DNA of 64,000 nucleotides, taken from positions 248,001 to 312,000 of the forward strand of contig JBBHKE010001325.1 of the NCBI GenBank assembly GCA_037447655.1, read 5' to 3'. Positions 59,927 through 64,000 of the stretch are shown one piece after another. Position 1 is the first letter of the stretch. The number at the start of each line of letters is the position of its first letter. Both the position numbers and the translations under genes were made by a program. The notes beneath the pieces are model-generated. The model had not been told where the DNA came from, searched no databases, and saw only the letters and a program-made list of their open reading frames with translations. Origin of the DNA: Zygnema cylindricum. Taxonomy: Eukaryota > Streptophyta > Zygnematophyceae > Zygnematales > Zygnemataceae.

Positions 59927-62900
59927 GAACCCATTATTGGTATGACAATGGGTCCCAAAGGACAAATTGGGCGTATTCTCTGTCCCAAATATGGTGCTTT
60001 TCTTACTTTTGGAGCTCTTTCTGTCGGAAAAGAATCAGCTCTTGGGCAACCAACAGTGGGACAATTAGCGAATGTGTATAAAGTAAACAGGATTGGACCC
60101 AAAACAATAGTTTTGGGACTCATTGGGAATCCTGTTTCTCACAGTAAAGGATATATCCTTCATAACGCTCTTATGGTCGAAACGGGCTTTGACGGAATCT
60201 ATGTTCCTTACTTGGTTGATGACGTCAAGTTGTTTTTATCTTCTTTTAACTCCGAGGAATTTGCAGGTTTTAGGTGAGATGAACCTCTGGTTTTGGTTTT
60301 CTCCTCCACTTTTTTTGATATTTGCTTTGTTTTCCTATTGCACATCAAAGAGAATTCACCACTGGAAATGCCAAAGTGTTTAAGTAACAAAAGAACAAAA
60401 TTTTCCAAATGTCAAAATTGTCAAAATTATAACAGCCACCAAACGTCCAATGGCCAAATATAAAAACTTTTAAATGTCAGGATGGTTGTGGAATTATCAT
60501 AAGTAGTCTGGACTGTACGAATAGTGGGTTAGTGATAATAGCATTTTTTGAGGTAGAAGTGGAAGTGACTGGTTGGGATTGTTTTGGGATCGTCACAAAT
60601 AGTCTGGAATATACTAGTAACAATAAATAATAATAGCATTTTCTGAGTTTCAAGTAATGGTTGGGATGGTTTTGGGATTGGATAGTGTTACTATTCCCCA
60701 CAAACAAACGGCTCTGGAATTTGCTGATCATGTGGATCCTGTTGTAAGGGTAAGGCTTCAAAAAGCTCTCAGTTTTCCCTCACTATATAGCCTTGAGTGG
60801 GTTGTTAGGTACACTATGCAGCACTATTAGTGTTGATAACACTAATTCGGCGCATTTTTTTTTTCACGTTTTTTTTGGCCCTTGAACATAAAATTGCATT
60901 AATAGTAGTAATTTTTTTGTTCTTTACACTAATTCGGAAGCGATTTAAAATCGTCCACATCACTTGGACCTAAATTATGATTTAATTATGATTAAATTAT
61001 GATTAAAGTTATGATTAAACTATGATTGATAAAACGAAAATAAACCACATCCTATATATATTTCTTAACTCTGATAGCAATTCACGGGATTGTTTTTCAC
61101 AGAGCAGTTATTGCATTTTTTGTTCTAAGTGAAAAAAAAGAGAAAAAAGACAACCAAAAGAGCTAAAGTTTCAAGATAGTGACTACATTACTTCGTTTTT
61201 TTGTATACAATTGACCTTCTTTTCTTAGCTTTTTTCTGCACAATCAGTCTTTTTTCATCTCTTCCTTACTCGGCTCTTCGCTCTCCTCTTTCGCTTTCTC
61301 CTCTCTCTCTTCCCTTTTCTTTCTTACTTAGCTCCTCTCTCTTCTCCCTTTTTCTGGCGGTTTTAATGAATTTCAGTTCATTAATCCCCTCAACACACTC
61401 GCACTTTTTTATATACAAACCAATCTTTATCCTGGCTTTCTTTTTCTTGAGCTTCTTTCTCTCCCTCTCCCCTCCCTCTCCCTCTCCCCTCCCTCTCCCT
61501 CTCTCTCTCCCTGATCCCTCCAGTCCATAGGCGCCATCAACACCCTCGTGAGGCGATCCGACGGTTCTCTCGAGGGCCACAATACGGATTGGGACGCTGC
61601 GATTTCCGCTATTGAGGACGGTCTTCGAACACAGGAAGGTGAGGGGCAGGAAGGGTAGAGAGGGAAAGGAAGGGAAAGGAAGGGAGAGGGGAAGGGAGGG
61701 AGGAGAGGGGAAGGGAGGGAGGAGAGGAGAAGGGAGGGAGGGGAGGGGAAGGGAGCTAGGAGAGGGGAAGGGAGGGAGGAGTAGGGAAGGGAGGGAAGAG
61801 AGGGTAAGAAAGGGAAGATAGGGAAAGGGCATATATAAAGGTGAGTGGCAGCCAGAGAGGGAATGAAAGGGAAGAGAGGGAAATAAAAGGGAAGAGAGGA
61901 GAAGGGCACATAAGAAGGTTTATACTCCTTAATTTCCTCCGTCTCCACCGACCCCCACCGACCTTTCTGTGATTCCTCCTCTTTTTCTCAATTTCAACTC
62001 CTTTCTCATTTTTGTCGTTTTCATCTCCATATCAACCTCACTTCTTTTGTAATTTTATTTTACTTCTCTTTAACTTATAACTCCTCTGTTTCCTCCCTCT
62101 CCCCAGGCCTCACAGTCCAATCCGAGAGTCCTCTGGCGGGTCGCCTCGTGGTGGTGGTGGGAGCCGGAGGAGCTGGAAGGGCCATCGCCTGGCCCTTTGG
62201 AGCCTAACAGAGGGGGGGATTTGTGGCGATTGCAAATCGCAGTATTGGTGAGAGGGGGAGGGAGGGAGAGGGAGAGGGAGAGAGAGAGAGACACGGTGGT
62301 GGGAGTGGGAGGGGATGAAGGGCGATAGGCTTTGGGGTGAAACAGAGGGATGGTTTTGTGGCCATTGCAAATCGCAGTATTGGTAAGAGGGAGAGGTAGA
62401 GGGGGGAGAGAAGGAGTGGGGCGTTCAAGAGGTCACTGACGCCTTGCATGCGGATGATGGAGAAAAGAATTTCTTGCGGAGAGTTTTTCTTTTTTCACTC
62501 TTTGAATGAAAAAACTCTGTTGTTTACATCATTTAAAGAGCTATGTATAAATCCCACTCACATCTCTAAAGAAATAAAGAGAATTGAGTTATAGAACACA
62601 ACGTATAATTTATAAAGAGAGACGCACCCGGAATTAATAGAATGGGTATTAAAGTTTTGTACTTACTATTAAAATCCAATAGTGAGGGCGTTGACTAACG
62701 AAGAGCATGTAAAGAGAAGGAGAGTCCGTACAATTGAGGTCAATAATATATCAAAACTATGTCCAGAATAGAAAACGAAAGGTGGGGAGAGAAAGAGAGA
62801 GAAAAAGAGAGGAAGAGAGGAGAGAGGTGGCTCACACAGAGCATGTGCTTGAAATTTGAAGTCTGACTGCGTGAATTTTCCTTTCCACAATTTTCCAAAC

Positions 62901-63763
62901 CAACAGCCTTATTAACATATTCGTACCATATTTAAAAACCACACAAATCTCTAGTCTAACTTGTCTTTTGCCCTAACACATTTCCTTTATTCCTTTAGTT
63001 CCCTTATTGAAATCAAAAAAGACGTCTACCGCAATTCGTAAATCGTATGAATCTCAATAATAACAACAGTTCCAATCGAAAAACAAACATAAAAGTCGAA
63101 TGGAGATAACAATATGATGTGAACCACACTAATAATGGTATTCTTTTAATAATCCCTGGGTCCCTGGGAGAGCAGATATGGCCAAAGATCTTGCTATTTT
63201 TGTCGGAGGAGAAGTTATTCATCTCCAAGACTTGGGTAATAGTGACATTGTCACGACCATGGCTCAGAAGTTCCATGGAGACGGCCGTTACAAATCGCCC
63301 GTTTTGGCAAACACAACTTCCGTTGGGATGCAACCGAAAGTCGAGGAAACACCGGTTCCCACGGTTTCTACCTTATCCTTACTTCCTTATTCTTACTGCC
63401 TTATTCTTACTGCCTTATTCTTACTCTGTTATTCTTGCTTCCTTAATCTTATATTTTATTCTTACTTCCTTACTCGTACTATCTTATTCTTACTATCTTA
63501 TCCTTACTACCTTATTTTTTCCTTTTTCTTACTGCCTTAGTCTTACATCCGTATTCTTACTCCGTTATCCTTTCCTTTTTTTTCTTTCGAGGATAAACAG
63601 GAAGGGCTCGGAATCTACGGTGTCATTTTTGATGCGGTTTATACTCCCGTGGAGACGCGACTTCTTAGAGAAGGGAAGGAATTGGGAGCTGTGCCTGTGA
63701 GCGGTTTGGAAATGTTTATTTGTCAGGCGGCAAAACAGTTTGAATTGTTTACAGGATTGACAG
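59927..63763 (+). CDS. bifunctional 3-dehydroquinate dehydratase/shikimate dehydrogenase, partial
   Basis: Plant enzyme of the plastid shikimate pathway (dehydroquinate to shikimate). Exons seen: 59927-60273, 60686-60749, 61524-61638, 62107-62247, 63176-63363, 63601-63763. The gene continues past the right edge. The first exon ends the dehydratase barrel (EPIIGMTMGPKGQIGRIL, FGALSVGKESALGQPT) and enters the dehydrogenase (LIGNPVSHSKGYILHNAL). Then follow VTIPHK with the catalytic Lys, SIGAINTLVRR, HNTDWDAA and the NADP loop VVGAGGAGRA. After these come AKDLAIFVGGE, LANTTSVGMQP, VIFDAVYTP and GLEMFICQAAKQFELFTGL. Exon 62107-62247 contains an in-frame TAA at 62205, where the family has a Lys codon, and two extra codons (Trp-Pro). 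All other phases fit. It is a pseudogene, a recently damaged copy or an assembly fault. The earlier dehydratase exons were not found. Confidence 0.85.
61440..61522 (+). repeat. C/T tract before DHQ-SDH exon 61524
   Basis: (CTCCCT)n-type pyrimidine run that ends in CCAG at the acceptor 61523. It is an oversized polypyrimidine tract like those in the PDCD2-type gene. Confidence 0.8.
61640..61825 (+). repeat. purine-only tract directly after a splice donor
   Basis: Starts at the donor of exon 61524-61638 and runs for about 185 bases as imperfect GGGAAGGGAGGGAGGAGAG repeats. The same intron ends in a C/T tract, so the two ends could pair in the transcript, and the DNA could form a triplex. Confidence 0.85.
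62195..62395 (+). repeat. duplicated exon end of DHQ-SDH (136-bp period)
   Basis: 62195-62260 and 62331-62396 both carry TTTGG, AACAGAGGG, GTGGC(G/C)ATTGCAAATCGC and AGTATTGGT(G/A)AGAG. The shared sequence covers the last 16 codons of the exon, the splice donor and the start of the intron. The first copy has the stop TAA. The second has the intact Lys codon and begins right after an AG at 62328. Each copy is followed by a purine tract. Confidence 0.85.
62396..63175 (+). other. DHQ-SDH intron after the duplicated exon end
   Basis: AT-rich intron DNA with a purine tract at 62785-62825. No further exon or element is seen. It ends at the acceptor GAGAGCAG before 63176. Confidence 0.6.
63365..63565 (+). 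repeat. 14-bp minisatellite in a DHQ-SDH intron
   Basis: A dozen or so imperfect copies of CCTTATTCTTACTG fill almost the whole intron between exons 63176-63363 and 63601-63763. The pyrimidine-rich strand is the transcript strand, so it may also serve as the splice tract. Confidence 0.85.
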
Positions 63764-64000
63764 GTAAGCTCATTGTGTGAAGAGTTTTGTTATGTATTTA
63801 ATGAAGTTACTTCATGACAATGATGAACTAATTTATTTATGATTTTGGTACTATGTATTGCCATATTAATTAGCTTTTTAACTGTTTGAATTGTTTAGAG
63901 GAATGCCAGGTAAGCTCATTCTGAGAACAGTTTATGTATTTAATGAAGTTACTATATGACTATGATGAACTAATTTAATTATGTCTTTGTCACTATATGT
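63735..64000 (+). repeat. second duplicated exon end of DHQ-SDH (about 146-bp period)
   Basis: 63735-63850 and 63881-64000 align, including TGTTTGAATTGTTTA, CAGGTAAGCTCATT and ATGTATTTAATGAAGTTACT. As at 62195, the duplicated unit begins in the last codons of an exon and includes the donor AGGTAAGC and the start of the intron. The copy has no obvious acceptor before it. Confidence 0.85.

Noticed and set aside
63365-63565. CRISPR-like array
   Set aside because: The 14-bp units are directly tandem without spacers, and the DNA is an intron of a nuclear gene. It is a minisatellite.

Overview
The window looks like nuclear DNA of a streptophyte, either a charophyte alga such as Chara or an early land plant. 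The genes have many introns with long pyrimidine-rich 3' ends. One gene is a plant-type dehydroquinate dehydratase/shikimate dehydrogenase. Plant-type chromovirus and copia retrotransposons fill about a third of the window. The species call is inference. There are no operons, rRNA genes, prophage or CRISPR.

Layout. 1-2755 is repeat-rich upstream DNA with two perfect or near-perfect hairpins. 2756-8393 (+) is a nine-exon PDCD2-type MYND zinc-finger gene, assembled exon by exon with phases that all agree. 8394-12369 shows no recognisable gene. 12370-14924 (-) is an ARL1-type small GTPase gene with a 19-nt microexon. 15697-19562 is a cluster of short DNA transposons (a PIF/Harbinger-like element, a hAT-like element and two copies of one MITE family) and a 64-bp tandem repeat. 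19563-41765 is one 22-kb retrotransposon nest four layers deep. The outer element is a decayed Ty3/gypsy. Inside it sits a chromovirus with an extra ORF. A Ty1/copia element sits inside one LTR of the chromovirus, and a solo copia-type LTR sits inside the copia gag. All four are read on the minus strand, and LTR ends, target duplications, primer sites and purine tracts can be seen. 41766-45000 holds more DNA transposons, including a hAT element with a perfect 8-bp target duplication, and ends at a 10-N gap.

47760-54717 (-) is an eight-exon gene for a plastid-type PEP mutase/isocitrate lyase family protein with a long C-terminal extension. 54718-59926 is intergenic, with a 165-N gap, MITEs and low-complexity tracts. 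59927 to beyond 63763 (+) is the shikimate dehydrogenase part of a bifunctional DHQ-SDH gene. It has an in-frame stop and two odd duplications of exon 3' ends, and its dehydratase exons were not found in the window.

The genes do not form a joint pathway. PDCD2 acts in ribosome biogenesis, ARL1 in Golgi traffic, and the last two are probably plastid metabolic enzymes facing away from each other. The most distinctive observations are: (1) the copia primer site matches an internal part of initiator tRNA-Met and contains the gag start codon; (2) the chromovirus carries an uninterrupted 397-codon ORF downstream of pol; (3) exon-end duplications recur in the DHQ-SDH gene; and (4) the retrotransposon nest has a readable empty site.
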